Shown here: positions 10,293 to 18,203 of the stretch, one piece after another
Numbering within the stretch: the first letter of the stretch is position 1
Layout: each line of letters starts with the position of its first letter
Assembly (NCBI GenBank): GCA_008081045.1
Contig: VMDC01000033.1
Span: 1-64,000 of the forward strand
DNA from: Gammaproteobacteria bacterium
Lineage (GTDB): Bacteria; Pseudomonadota; Gammaproteobacteria; Pseudomonadales; Pseudohongiellaceae
Length of the DNA: 64,000 nucleotides
Direction: 5' to 3'
Program-made: the position numbers and the translations under genes
Notes under the pieces: model-generated
Databases searched by the model: none
Told to the model about the DNA's origin: nothing
Seen by the model: the letters and a program-made list of their open reading frames with translations, nothing else

Positions 10293-10433
10293 GACGTGAA
10301 CGGCCAACAGCCGATCAGTGAAAAATGCAATCGCGCGGGTTTACTTCGGTTAAGTCCTGCAGGCCGGCAGGCCGTCAGGCTCGAGCTGCGGAAGACTTCT
10401 GCACTGGCGGGTTCGTCCCGCAGGTCCGGTTCT

Positions 10434-11117
10434 TTGCCAATCAGTTCTCTCGCGCTGTCATGCAGGTTACGAAATGCCTGCTGGGGTGTGTTAATGGTAT
10501 TGAGTGGCTGCAACAGCGCACCACCAGCAAATCCCGGCGATGTCTGTTCGATCTTCACTGAACGCACCAGCTGGTATCGTGCTGCAAAAGCCGCGGAGGA
10601 GCGGTGGCAAACCCCTATCGCGCTTAACATGGCCATCATCTATCAGGAATCGAGCTTTCGCTCCCGGGCCCGACCTGCGCGGGAACGTTTTTTGTGGGTT
10701 TTCCCCGGAGCCAGGCCGTCAAGTGCTTTTGGTTACGCTCAGGCGCTTGAATCAACCTGGCAGGAATATCAGCTGCGCTCTGGAAATGATTCTGCCTCGC
10801 GGTCCGATTTTGCCGACGCGGTGGACTTCGTTGCCTGGTACAACGCGAATTCCCGTCGAATCAGCGGGATTGAGGCCACTGATGCCCGGTCGCTCTATTT
10901 TGCTTATCACGAAGGTAACGCCGGCTTCCAACGTGGTAGACATCTGCGGAAGCGCTGGTTAATTCAAGCCGCCGATCAGGTGCAGCAGAACTCGGAGAAA
11001 TTTAGTCGGCAGTTAGATGGTTGTCGGGCAGAATTCGAAAAGAGCTGGTTTGAAAAATTACTCAGTTCATCCAGCGAGCAATTTGGCTGGAAAGCAGCCA
11101 TGAGGAGTATGTCTTGA
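10434..11117 (+). CDS. SLT-domain lipoprotein, putative lytic transglycosylase
   Basis: A secreted wall-hydrolase-like protein. A short hydrophobic stretch ends in the lipobox LSGC, suggesting an outer-membrane lipoprotein, followed by a lysozyme-like SLT domain. The candidate catalytic Glu lies in AIIYQESSFRS; downstream motifs SAFGYAQAL, WYNANSRR and FAYHEGNAGF are typical of the SLT_4-type family found beside djlA in some gammaproteobacteria. The frame stays open to 10188 with no ATG giving a sensible signal peptide. I place the start at TTG 10434, which yields a leader of about 27 residues; this is uncertain. The stop overlaps the TTG start of djlA, implying translational coupling. Confidence 0.7.
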   Translation: MPISSLALSCRLRNACWGVLMVLSGCNSAPPANPGDVCSIFTERTSWYRAAKAAEERWQTPIALNMAIIYQESSFRSRARPARERFLWVFPGARPSSAFGYAQALESTWQEYQLRSGNDSASRSDFADAVDFVAWYNANSRRISGIEATDARSLYFAYHEGNAGFQRGRHLRKRWLIQAADQVQQNSEKFSRQLDGCRAEFEKSWFEKLLSSSSEQFGWKAAMRSMS

Positions 11118-11896
11118 GTTGGTGGGGAAAGATTGTTGGCGGCACATTCGGCTTCATGATGGGTGGCCCGCTTGGAGCCGTCATGGGGGCAGCACTAGGA
11201 AACTACTTTGATGGTGGCCTCGAGGGCATAGCACTGGATGACAGTTTAGGGATTGGCGCTACGGAGAGGGTGCAGTCCGCTTTTTTTACCACCACATTTG
11301 CTGTTATGGGCTATATCGCCAAGTCGGACGGTAAGGTAACTCGAGATGAAATAGAGCTCGCTGAGCAGGTCATGCAGCGGATGCACCTGACATCCGAGCA
11401 GAGAGTCCTCGCGATCAACCTGTTTAATGAAGGTAAGAAAGAAAGCTTTCCGCTCGACGACGTGCTGGCGCAGTTTAAACGCGAAGCTGTCAGGCGCCGG
11501 AACCTTGTTCAAATGTTTCTGGAAATTCTCATTTCGACGGCTCTGGCCGATGGCAGTCTGCATGGCGATGAAGAGAGAACGCTTCAACACATTGCGGCGC
11601 AATTAAACTGGCGGCCAGAGGAGTTCTTCCACCTGCTGCGAATGGTCTCAGGTCAGGCGCAATTCGGTGATATCCGGGTAGAGTCCCAAAAGCTGGATGC
11701 AGCCTATGAACTGTTAGGGGTCCAGGAATCTGTCACTGATCAGGAACTGAAGAAATCTTACCGTCGTCTGATGAATCAGCATCATCCGGATAAATTGGTT
11801 GCGAAAGGTTTGCCTGAAGAAATGATCGATATTGCAACTCAAAAGACTCAGGACATCAAGGAGGCCTACGAGCTGATCAAAAAGCACAGGTCCTGA
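11114..11896 (+). CDS. djlA: Membrane-anchored co-chaperone DjlA
   Basis: A J-domain co-chaperone of DnaK attached to the inner membrane. The N-terminus (about residues 5-28) is a Gly-rich membrane segment with GGTFGFMMGGPLGAVMG. The middle (about 55-175) is a TerB-like helical domain. The C-terminus (about 193-258) is a J domain with HPDK in the expected loop. At 260 aa it matches the family. The TTG start at 11114 overlaps the stop of the preceding lipoprotein gene by three bases and gives the standard MSWWGK opening. It is convergent with korB; no clear terminator separates them. Confidence 0.92.
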   Translation: MSWWGKIVGGTFGFMMGGPLGAVMGAALGNYFDGGLEGIALDDSLGIGATERVQSAFFTTTFAVMGYIAKSDGKVTRDEIELAEQVMQRMHLTSEQRVLAINLFNEGKKESFPLDDVLAQFKREAVRRRNLVQMFLEILISTALADGSLHGDEERTLQHIAAQLNWRPEEFFHLLRMVSGQAQFGDIRVESQKLDAAYELLGVQESVTDQELKKSYRRLMNQHHPDKLVAKGLPEEMIDIATQKTQDIKEAYELIKKHRS

Positions 11897-11909
11897 TGTT
11901 CTTGCGTCC

Positions 11910-12965
11910 CTAACGGAATGCCTCATTGATTTCCATTAAAGTCGAATTGCCCGGGCACAGTTCCTGTTCGCCCAGCACGTTAAATGGGCGATCAATGGTG
12001 TTGGTCAGATCATGCAGGTCTGATGTTGTTTGATTGATATACAGCAAGCCGGTCGCAATTCTTCCTTCGGCTTTGTGTTGATTGATATGCATTACTGCCT
12101 TTTCTTTGTCGAAGGGGTCATAATTATTTCCGATCTTATGGAGATGTATTACCGAACCGTCGTGCAGAGTGATATCTTTCTCCTCACCCTCGGCATAGCT
12201 TGTGGTGATTTCCTCGCGCATCGGCACAAAATCTACCTGACTCAGTGCGGCGTTGTTTTCCCAGGTGTTCTTATATCCGTGCGTTGAAAGATCTGTATTA
12301 TTGAATGTCACGCACGGTGAGACCACATCGATGAAGGCAAAGCCCTTATGGCTCAAACCTGCCTGAATCAGGGGTACCAGCTGTTTTTTGTCACCAGAAA
12401 AACTCCTGGCAACAAAGCTTGCACCCAATTCGATCGCGAGAGACGCCAGGTCAATGTTGTCATAGAGGCTTTCCTCCCCGGACTTGGTTTTAGAGCCAAG
12501 ATCAGCCGTAGCAGACAACTGGCCTTTGGTTAAACCATAGGTGCCATTGTTCGCCACGATGTATAGCATATTGATGCGACGCCGCACGATGTGACAAAAC
12601 TGTCCAAGCCCGATTGAAGCGCTGTCCCCGTCACCGGAGATGCCGAGATAATACAGCTCCTTGTTCGCCAGATTGGCGCCGGTAGCAACAGAAGGCATTC
12701 TGCCATGAACGGCATTGAAGGCATGTGCTTTGCCAAGAAAATAAGATGGGATTTTGGACGAGCATCCGATTCCGGATAGCTTGGCGATTCGGTGAGGCTC
12801 CAGAGACATTTCTGCTGCAGCCTGGATGATCGCCGCGCTGATAGAGTCATGCCCGCAACCGCCACAAAGAGTGGTGAGGGTACCTTCGTAGTCCCTTCGC
12901 GTGAGACCCAACTCATTGGTTTCGAGTTGGGGATGCTGGAATTTGGGTTTACGGATATACGTCAT
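11910..12965 (-). CDS. korB: 2-oxoacid:acceptor oxidoreductase, beta subunit
   Basis: The thiamine-diphosphate subunit of a 2-oxoglutarate/2-oxoacid:ferredoxin-type oxidoreductase, which oxidatively decarboxylates a 2-oxoacid to its acyl-CoA. At 351 aa it has LCGGCGHD near the N-terminus, SGIGCSSK, and the TPP-binding stretch ISGDGDSASIG through VANNGTYGLTKGQ. This type lacks its own ferredoxin domain, consistent with the separate iron-sulfur subunit encoded upstream. Gene order on the minus strand is flavin/Fe-S subunit, alpha, beta; the gap from alpha is 47 bases, so this is the last gene of the operon. 2-oxoglutarate is the most likely substrate by family resemblance, but pyruvate or others are not excluded. 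Confidence 0.9.
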   Translation of the reverse strand: MTYIRKPKFQHPQLETNELGLTRRDYEGTLTTLCGGCGHDSISAAIIQAAAEMSLEPHRIAKLSGIGCSSKIPSYFLGKAHAFNAVHGRMPSVATGANLANKELYYLGISGDGDSASIGLGQFCHIVRRRINMLYIVANNGTYGLTKGQLSATADLGSKTKSGEESLYDNIDLASLAIELGASFVARSFSGDKKQLVPLIQAGLSHKGFAFIDVVSPCVTFNNTDLSTHGYKNTWENNAALSQVDFVPMREEITTSYAEGEEKDITLHDGSVIHLHKIGNNYDPFDKEKAVMHINQHKAEGRIATGLLYINQTTSDLHDLTNTIDRPFNVLGEQELCPGNSTLMEINEAFR

Positions 12966-13012
12966 TCGATTTTCCTGTCTGGTGATGCAGCGCGTCGGGG
13001 TCGATGTGAAGA

Positions 13013-14845
13013 TTATTCGCCGGCGTTTTCCTGTGAATCAAGAACGGAACGAGAAATATGTTCCGCGGTAATGAGCACGCCGTTATAGCTGCGAATCGAC
13101 TGCACTTGTGATTCATTGACGTTCAGTTCAATTTTCAGCAGGCTTTTTAGCTGAGCGTCTCGGTTCTGATCAATCACATACACCTTCTCATGGCGGTCAA
13201 TGAAGGTTCTGACTGACTGATGAAAGGGAAAGGACTTAACCCTCAGCGTGTCCGTGGCCACGCCCTGCTTAGTCAGCAGATCCTGTGCCTCTGCTATTGC
13301 ACTGGTGGTGGTTCCCAGATACAGCAGTCCGATGGCTGCGCCATTTTCGCGAATTTCCGGTTCTGGTAAGTAGTCAAGGGCTGTGTCAAATTTCTTCGCA
13401 ATTCTGTCCATGACTTCAGCGTAGACATCGCCGTCTTCCGTGTATGCTGCATTGGCATCATGGGAACTGCCGCGGGTGAAATAGCTTCCCTTATCGGGGT
13501 GGGTACCCGGATAGGTTCGGTAGGGAATGCCGTCGCCATCGCTGTCCTGATACCGACCAAAATGTTCCAGTCCCTCCAGTTGCTCGTGGTTCAGAACTTT
13601 ACCTCGGTCATAGGCTCTGCCTTCCTGCCATTCCAGCGGTTCGCTGATCTGTTCATTCATGCCGAGTTCGAGGTCACTCATAACAATTACTGGCGTTTGT
13701 ATCTGATCGGCGATGTCAAAGGCACTTGCGGCGAAATCGAAACATTCCTTAGGCGTTGAAGGGAAGAGCAGGATGTGCTTTGTATCGCCGTGAGAGGCGT
13801 ATGCACAGCTCAGCAGATCTCCCTGCTGGGTACGAGTTGGCATGCCCGTTGACGGGCCTACCCTCTGGATGTTGAACAGAACTACCGGAATTTCGGAGAA
13901 GTACGCAAGCCCGAGAAATTCCTGCATCAGAGAAATGCCGGGCCCGCTGGTGGCAGTGAAAGCCCTAGCGCCATTCCAGCCTGCGCCAATCGCGATACCA
14001 ATAGCGGCGAGTTCATCTTCAGCCTGCACAACGCTGAATTTTTGTTGGCCAGTCTGCTTGTCTATCCGCAGACGCTGGCAATACCGCCCAAAAGCATCAA
14101 CTACCGAGGTTGAGGGGGTCAAGGGATACCAGGAAGCGACGGTGGCGCCTCCATAAACACAGCCCAGTCCGACGGCAGTATTGCCGTCCATGAGGATTTG
14201 GCTGTCTGTCTTGTCGGAAGATTTCAATGTCAGTCTCAGGGGGCATTGAAAGTGTTCCGAAGCAAACTGATAGCCAAGCTGCAGGGCATGGATGTTGGGG
14301 GGGATCAGCTTTTCCTTGCCGCGGAACTGGTCTGAGATGAGACCCGTGAGGACGTCAAAATCAATGTTGATCAGTGCTGCCAGAGCGCCGACATATATAA
14401 TGTTCTTAAACAACTGCCGCTGTGAGGGCTTCTCAAATTCGCGGATACAAATTTCTGTCAGCGGGATCGGCAGAAACTGCACATCTTCACGAGCCATCTG
14501 TTCGGGAAGAGACTTGGTTGAGTCGTACAGTACGTACCCTCCGGAGACGACCGAATCAATATCCTTCTGAATAGTCTGCTCATTCATGGCGATCATCAGG
14601 TCTACACCTTCACGTCGCCCGAGGTATCCTTTTTCACTGATTCGGACTTCGTACCACGTCGGCAGCCCCTGGATATTTGAGGGGAAAATATTGTGAGGGC
14701 TGACCGGTATACCCATGCGGAAAATCGCTTTAGCAAAAAGCGTGTTTGCGCTTGCGGAACCCGAGCCGTTCACATTTGCAAACTTCACGACAAAGTCATT
14801 CACCTTGGTCAGGGTTTCAATTTTGGCACCGGCTGGGCTGTTCAT
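13013..14845 (-). CDS. korA: 2-oxoacid:acceptor oxidoreductase, fused gamma-alpha subunit
   Basis: The alpha subunit with the gamma domain fused at its N-terminus, about 610 aa from the chosen start. Residues about 15-180 are the gamma domain (NGSGSASAN, then GLPTWYEVRIS). The remainder is the pyrimidine-binding alpha domain, with GNTAVGLGC, YPLTPSTSV and QAEDELAAIGIAIGAGWNGARAFTATSGPG. The start is ATG at 14845-14843, overlapping the stop of the upstream flavoprotein gene in an ATGA arrangement; this indicates coupled translation and rules out the 31-codon upstream extension. It acts with KorB and probably hands electrons to the neighbouring Fe-S flavoprotein. Confidence 0.9.
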   Translation of the reverse strand: MNSPAGAKIETLTKVNDFVVKFANVNGSGSASANTLFAKAIFRMGIPVSPHNIFPSNIQGLPTWYEVRISEKGYLGRREGVDLMIAMNEQTIQKDIDSVVSGGYVLYDSTKSLPEQMAREDVQFLPIPLTEICIREFEKPSQRQLFKNIIYVGALAALINIDFDVLTGLISDQFRGKEKLIPPNIHALQLGYQFASEHFQCPLRLTLKSSDKTDSQILMDGNTAVGLGCVYGGATVASWYPLTPSTSVVDAFGRYCQRLRIDKQTGQQKFSVVQAEDELAAIGIAIGAGWNGARAFTATSGPGISLMQEFLGLAYFSEIPVVLFNIQRVGPSTGMPTRTQQGDLLSCAYASHGDTKHILLFPSTPKECFDFAASAFDIADQIQTPVIVMSDLELGMNEQISEPLEWQEGRAYDRGKVLNHEQLEGLEHFGRYQDSDGDGIPYRTYPGTHPDKGSYFTRGSSHDANAAYTEDGDVYAEVMDRIAKKFDTALDYLPEPEIRENGAAIGLLYLGTTTSAIAEAQDLLTKQGVATDTLRVKSFPFHQSVRTFIDRHEKVYVIDQNRDAQLKSLLKIELNVNESQVQSIRSYNGVLITAEHISRSVLDSQENAGE

Positions 14846-16617
14846 GCGTTCACCGCTTTTGCTGTGTTGTAAAGAAATTTGCGCATGTCCCAGGCATTGG
14901 TCGGGCAGCGTTCCGCGCAAAGCCCGCAATGAAGGCACAGATCTTCATTCTTAGCCATGATTCGCGTCGTCTGAAGCGCTCCGGAAATGTAGAGGTCCTG
15001 TGACTCATTGTCTGCCGGAGCAGTCAGTCTGCTTCTCAACTCTGCTTCTGTGCCGTTGTCTGTGAAGCTAATGCAATCAGTCGGACAGATGTCTACGCAG
15101 GCATCACATTCGATGCAGAGTTGATCGGTAAATACGGTCTGGACATCGCAGTTCAGACATCTCATGGTTTCACCGAATGCAAGCTCCGGGTCAAAACCAA
15201 GCTCAACTTCCATGTTAATGTCTTTGAGGGTCTTTTCCTTGGCAGCGTGAGGCACGGCATAACGCACATCGTTACTGATATCGTTGTCATAGGACCACTG
15301 ATGGATTCCCATTTTCTGACTCACCAGTGAGGTCAGCGGCGTAATGCGTTCGGTGACCTCCTGATTCTGACAGAACAGGTGAATGGAGAGAGCCGCGTCG
15401 TGCCCGTGCGCGACTGCCGTGATGATATTGTCCGGCCCGAGAGCGGCATCTCCGCCAAAGAACACTTTTTCATGGGTCGACTGAAAGGTATTTTCATCAA
15501 GAACCGGGAGTTCCCAGCGGTCGAATTCAATGCCGATATCCCGTTCAATCCAGGGAAAACTGTTTTCCTGGCCGATGGCGCAAATCACATCATCGCAGGG
15601 AATAATCACCGGGTCTTCGCCGGTCGGGACCAGCATGCGGCGGCCATTCTCATCGAGCTCCTTGCGCACCTTCTCGAATTCCATGCCGACCAGGCGACCT
15701 TTCTCGACAAGGTAACGCTTGGGGACGTGGAAATTAAGGATCGGGATGTCTTCGGCAATTGCGTCTTCAATTTCCCAGGGAGACGCCTTCATTTCATCGA
15801 AGCCGCTGCGTACAGCAACAGTGACTGTCTCTCCCCCCAGTCGCTTGGAGGTTCTGCAGCAGTCCATAGCGGTATTGCCGCCTCCCAACACAATGACGCG
15901 CTTGCCAATAGTCTGGATATGCTCGAATGCCACGTTCGCCAGCCATTCTATCCCCGTGTGAATTCTGTCCTGCACCTCAGAATAGCCGGGGAGATCAAGA
16001 TGTTTACCAAGAGGAGCCCCGGTCCCAACAAAGACCGCATCGTAGGTTTCGTTGAGCAGGCTTTTCATGCTGGTGATTTCCTCACCAAAGCGCGAATTGA
16101 CACCCATGTCGAGGATGTAATTGAGTTCTTCTTCGAGCACCTCTATCGGCAATCTGAAGCGGGGGATTTGTGTGCGCATTGCGCCACCACTCACTGCATC
16201 GCGCTCAAATAGGGTGATTTCATAGCCCAGGGGAAGGAGGTCGCGGGCGACAGTCAAAGAAGCCGGACCGGCCCCGATCAAGGCTATATGCTTTCCATTC
16301 TTCTCGGCAGGGACAACAGGCAATCGGTCCTTGATGTCTTCTTTAAAATCTGCGGCAACCCGCTTCAAGCGGCAGATGGCCACTGGCTGCTCTTCAACCC
16401 GGCCCCGTCGGCAGGCGGGTTCACAAGGTCTGTCGCAGGTACGCCCGAGTATTCCGGGGAAAACATTGCTGTGCCAATTCACCATATACGCATCGGTATA
16501 GCGCTTTTCGGCGATCAGTCTAATGTATTCCGGAACGGGGGTATGAGCGGGGCAAGCCCACTGGCAATCCACTACTTTGTGGAAATATTCAGGATTGGTG
16601 ATATCCGTAGGCTTCAT
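14842..16617 (-). CDS. GltD-like flavoprotein with C-terminal 4Fe-4S domain, KorC-type
   Basis: A 591-aa oxidoreductase of the glutamate-synthase-small-subunit family. The N-terminal cysteine cluster (C18, C22, then C61, C65, C69) would bind Fe-S. An FAD Rossmann motif GAGPAS lies at 115-120, and an NAD(P) motif GGGNTAMD near 240. A C-terminal ferredoxin-like part carries CIECDACVDICP and CLHCGLCAERCP, two 4Fe-4S motifs. It is coupled to korA by an ATGA overlap. This composition matches the third subunit described for NADP+-dependent 2-oxoglutarate oxidoreductases of denitrifying betaproteobacteria, so it probably passes electrons from KorAB to NAD(P)+ or the reverse (inference). It is not a true GltD: no gltB is nearby, and GltD lacks the C-terminal ferredoxin. 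Confidence 0.85.
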   Translation of the reverse strand: MKPTDITNPEYFHKVVDCQWACPAHTPVPEYIRLIAEKRYTDAYMVNWHSNVFPGILGRTCDRPCEPACRRGRVEEQPVAICRLKRVAADFKEDIKDRLPVVPAEKNGKHIALIGAGPASLTVARDLLPLGYEITLFERDAVSGGAMRTQIPRFRLPIEVLEEELNYILDMGVNSRFGEEITSMKSLLNETYDAVFVGTGAPLGKHLDLPGYSEVQDRIHTGIEWLANVAFEHIQTIGKRVIVLGGGNTAMDCCRTSKRLGGETVTVAVRSGFDEMKASPWEIEDAIAEDIPILNFHVPKRYLVEKGRLVGMEFEKVRKELDENGRRMLVPTGEDPVIIPCDDVICAIGQENSFPWIERDIGIEFDRWELPVLDENTFQSTHEKVFFGGDAALGPDNIITAVAHGHDAALSIHLFCQNQEVTERITPLTSLVSQKMGIHQWSYDNDISNDVRYAVPHAAKEKTLKDINMEVELGFDPELAFGETMRCLNCDVQTVFTDQLCIECDACVDICPTDCISFTDNGTEAELRSRLTAPADNESQDLYISGALQTTRIMAKNEDLCLHCGLCAERCPTNAWDMRKFLYNTAKAVNA

Positions 16618-16755
16618 GGATGGCCTTTGTTGTTATTCTGTTTTTGGTATTTTTAGTGCCTTTTGCAGGGCTGTAAAGCCTGGCTTCCCTTGGGCTCTCT
16701 ACGGAGTGCTATTGCCCGAGAGATTTTTGACCAGTAGTGATCCAGGCTTCACCCA

Positions 16756-16784
16756 AGTATAGGCAAATCGAGCGTTTTTGACAG
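16756..16784 (-). promoter_or_regulatory. Candidate sigma-70 promoter of the kor operon
   Basis: On the minus strand a CTGTCA -35 (complement of 16779-16784) and a TATACT -10 (complement of 16756-16761) are separated by 17 bases. They lie about 140 bases upstream of the flavoprotein start. By-eye match only. Confidence 0.45.
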
Positions 16785-16828
16785 CCGTTATTCGCATGAG
16801 CCATCTCGGTGTCCAAGTGGCCTGATTA

Positions 16829-17959
16829 TTACGCTTCAACGACAATTCGTGCCTTTGAAATCCTCGGCAGGCTTTCAAGTTCTTGGCTCAGCCGCGCTGA
16901 CAGCGCCGGCGACAGGCTTGTCTTTCCGAAAGCTATCTCAATGTCGACTCCGCTTTCTGAATAGTGCAGCAGAAGGCGTTCGACTGGCTCCGTTATGCGC
17001 AGTGTTGCCAGCACGGTCTGGACGTCTGTTGCAATGCTAGCGCGAGATGGCAATCCCCCGAGTCCGCACTGCTGCGTACTCGATTCGGGTCCGACCGAAA
17101 CGTGGATCATCACATTGCCAAGGTCACTGAAAGTGGCCAACAAACGGCGTTGCACCCCGGTTGAGAGATACAGACCTTCAGAAACGGTGATTGCCGGGCT
17201 GACTTTCACTTCAGCCTCCAGCAGAACTTTGCCTCCTGAGCTCCGGCTTCTCTGCCATGTAACAGAATGGATGCCATCAACCTCCAGAATACACTGCTCG
17301 ATTTGTTCCTGGCGCGCGGCGGGCACTGCGGTGTCCACCAGCTCTTTCAGGCTGTCAGAACAGAGCTCCCAGCCGATTTTGGCGATAATGAGCGCAACGA
17401 ACATGGCAGCAGTCGCGTCCATCCATAAATAGCCCTGTTGCGCTCCGAAGAGACCGGCTAAAACGGCTATGGAAGAGAGCGCGTCGCTCCGACTGTGCCA
17501 CGCATTGGCGCGAAGCAAATTGGAGTTGAGGCGGTTGGCAACTCGCAAGGTGTAGCGAAATATCCATTCTTTGCCAGCTATTGAAATGGCGGCGATAAGC
17601 ATGCCGGCAGCTGCAGGGGTGGATAGCGCTGATGGGTTCAGCAGGCGTTGATAGCTGCTATAGAGCAGTAAAGTCGCTGTGCAGCAGAAGACGACACCCA
17701 AGACGATTGTGCCGAGGGTCTCAAAACGTCCATGTCCGTAAGGATGATTTGTGTCTGGCGGCTGGTGCGAGATTCTTGCCACCAGAAGAACAAACAGATC
17801 GGTCGCGGCGTCCGACAGCGAATGAATACCGTCAGTGATCAGCGCGAAAGACTGGGTCAGTACTCCTCCGCCAATTTTGAGAGCGCTCAGAACCAGGTCT
17901 AAAACCATGCCTGTGACGGTGACCGATATGGCTTGGGAGTGTTCTTCAGGGCGGTACAT
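16829..17959 (-). CDS. Cation diffusion facilitator family transporter
   Basis: A CDF-type divalent-metal/proton antiporter of 376 aa exporting Zn, Fe, Mn or similar across the inner membrane. About six helices occupy residues 10-210. Metal-site motifs are DGIHSLSDA in helix 2 and HSRSDALSS in helix 5. The cytoplasmic dimerisation domain (about 212-290) is followed by a further 85 residues ending in RISKARIVVEA that look like a second, degenerate copy of the same fold. FieF-type members are near 300 aa, so this one is long. Metal specificity cannot be set from the motif. The ATG has GAGAG close upstream. A minus-strand terminator lies just upstream, so it has its own promoter. Confidence 0.88.
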   Translation of the reverse strand: MYRPEEHSQAISVTVTGMVLDLVLSALKIGGGVLTQSFALITDGIHSLSDAATDLFVLLVARISHQPPDTNHPYGHGRFETLGTIVLGVVFCCTATLLLYSSYQRLLNPSALSTPAAAGMLIAAISIAGKEWIFRYTLRVANRLNSNLLRANAWHSRSDALSSIAVLAGLFGAQQGYLWMDATAAMFVALIIAKIGWELCSDSLKELVDTAVPAARQEQIEQCILEVDGIHSVTWQRSRSSGGKVLLEAEVKVSPAITVSEGLYLSTGVQRRLLATFSDLGNVMIHVSVGPESSTQQCGLGGLPSRASIATDVQTVLATLRITEPVERLLLHYSESGVDIEIAFGKTSLSPALSARLSQELESLPRISKARIVVEA

Positions 17960-18003
17960 CTCTCACGTTACCGATGTGCGAGTGGGCGGTGCGACCCGGG
18001 CAT

Positions 18004-18035
18004 AAAAAAAGCCCAGCAACGCAGGCTGCCGGGCT
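18004..18035 (-). terminator. Rho-independent terminator
   Basis: On the minus strand AGCCCGGC (complement of 18028-18035) pairs with GCTGGGCT (complement of 18010-18017) with one mismatch, followed by a run of seven T. It lies about 170 bases downstream of the M16C peptidase gene and 45 bases upstream of the CDF gene, so it ends the former's transcript. Confidence 0.75.
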
Positions 18036-18060
18036 CAAATGACTATCAAGGGAGAGATAA

Positions 18061-18189
18061 ATGAGACGAAACCCACATTTTGCGTACCATCTACCTACAC
18101 TTCTTAAGACAGGCATCATCTCAGTAAGTTCCGAGCCTGTGGAAATTATTTTCCTGAATTCCACAAAATGGATTAATAAATCGACCTAG
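18061..18189 (+). CDS. Possible 42-codon small ORF
   Basis: An ATG at 18061 sits seven bases after GGGAGAG, a strong ribosome-binding motif, and opens a 42-codon frame ending in TAG at 18187-18189. It runs opposite to both flanking genes, in the 244-base gap between the M16C peptidase and the CDF transporter. The predicted peptide has no recognised motif. It is kept only for the quality of its ribosome-binding site; conservation is untested. Confidence 0.25.
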   Translation: MRRNPHFAYHLPTLLKTGIISVSSEPVEIIFLNSTKWINKST

Positions 18190-18203
18190 TTACCAGATTA
18201 TTA

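Noticed and set aside
14842-16617. Annotation as glutamate synthase small subunit (gltD)
   Set aside because: The C-terminal double 4Fe-4S domain, the ATGA link to korA and the absence of gltB argue for an electron-transfer subunit of the 2-oxoacid oxidoreductase.
17946-18164. Possible leader peptide upstream of the CDF gene
   Set aside because: It runs through the terminator hairpin and overlaps the CDF start in another frame, with no ribosome-binding site.
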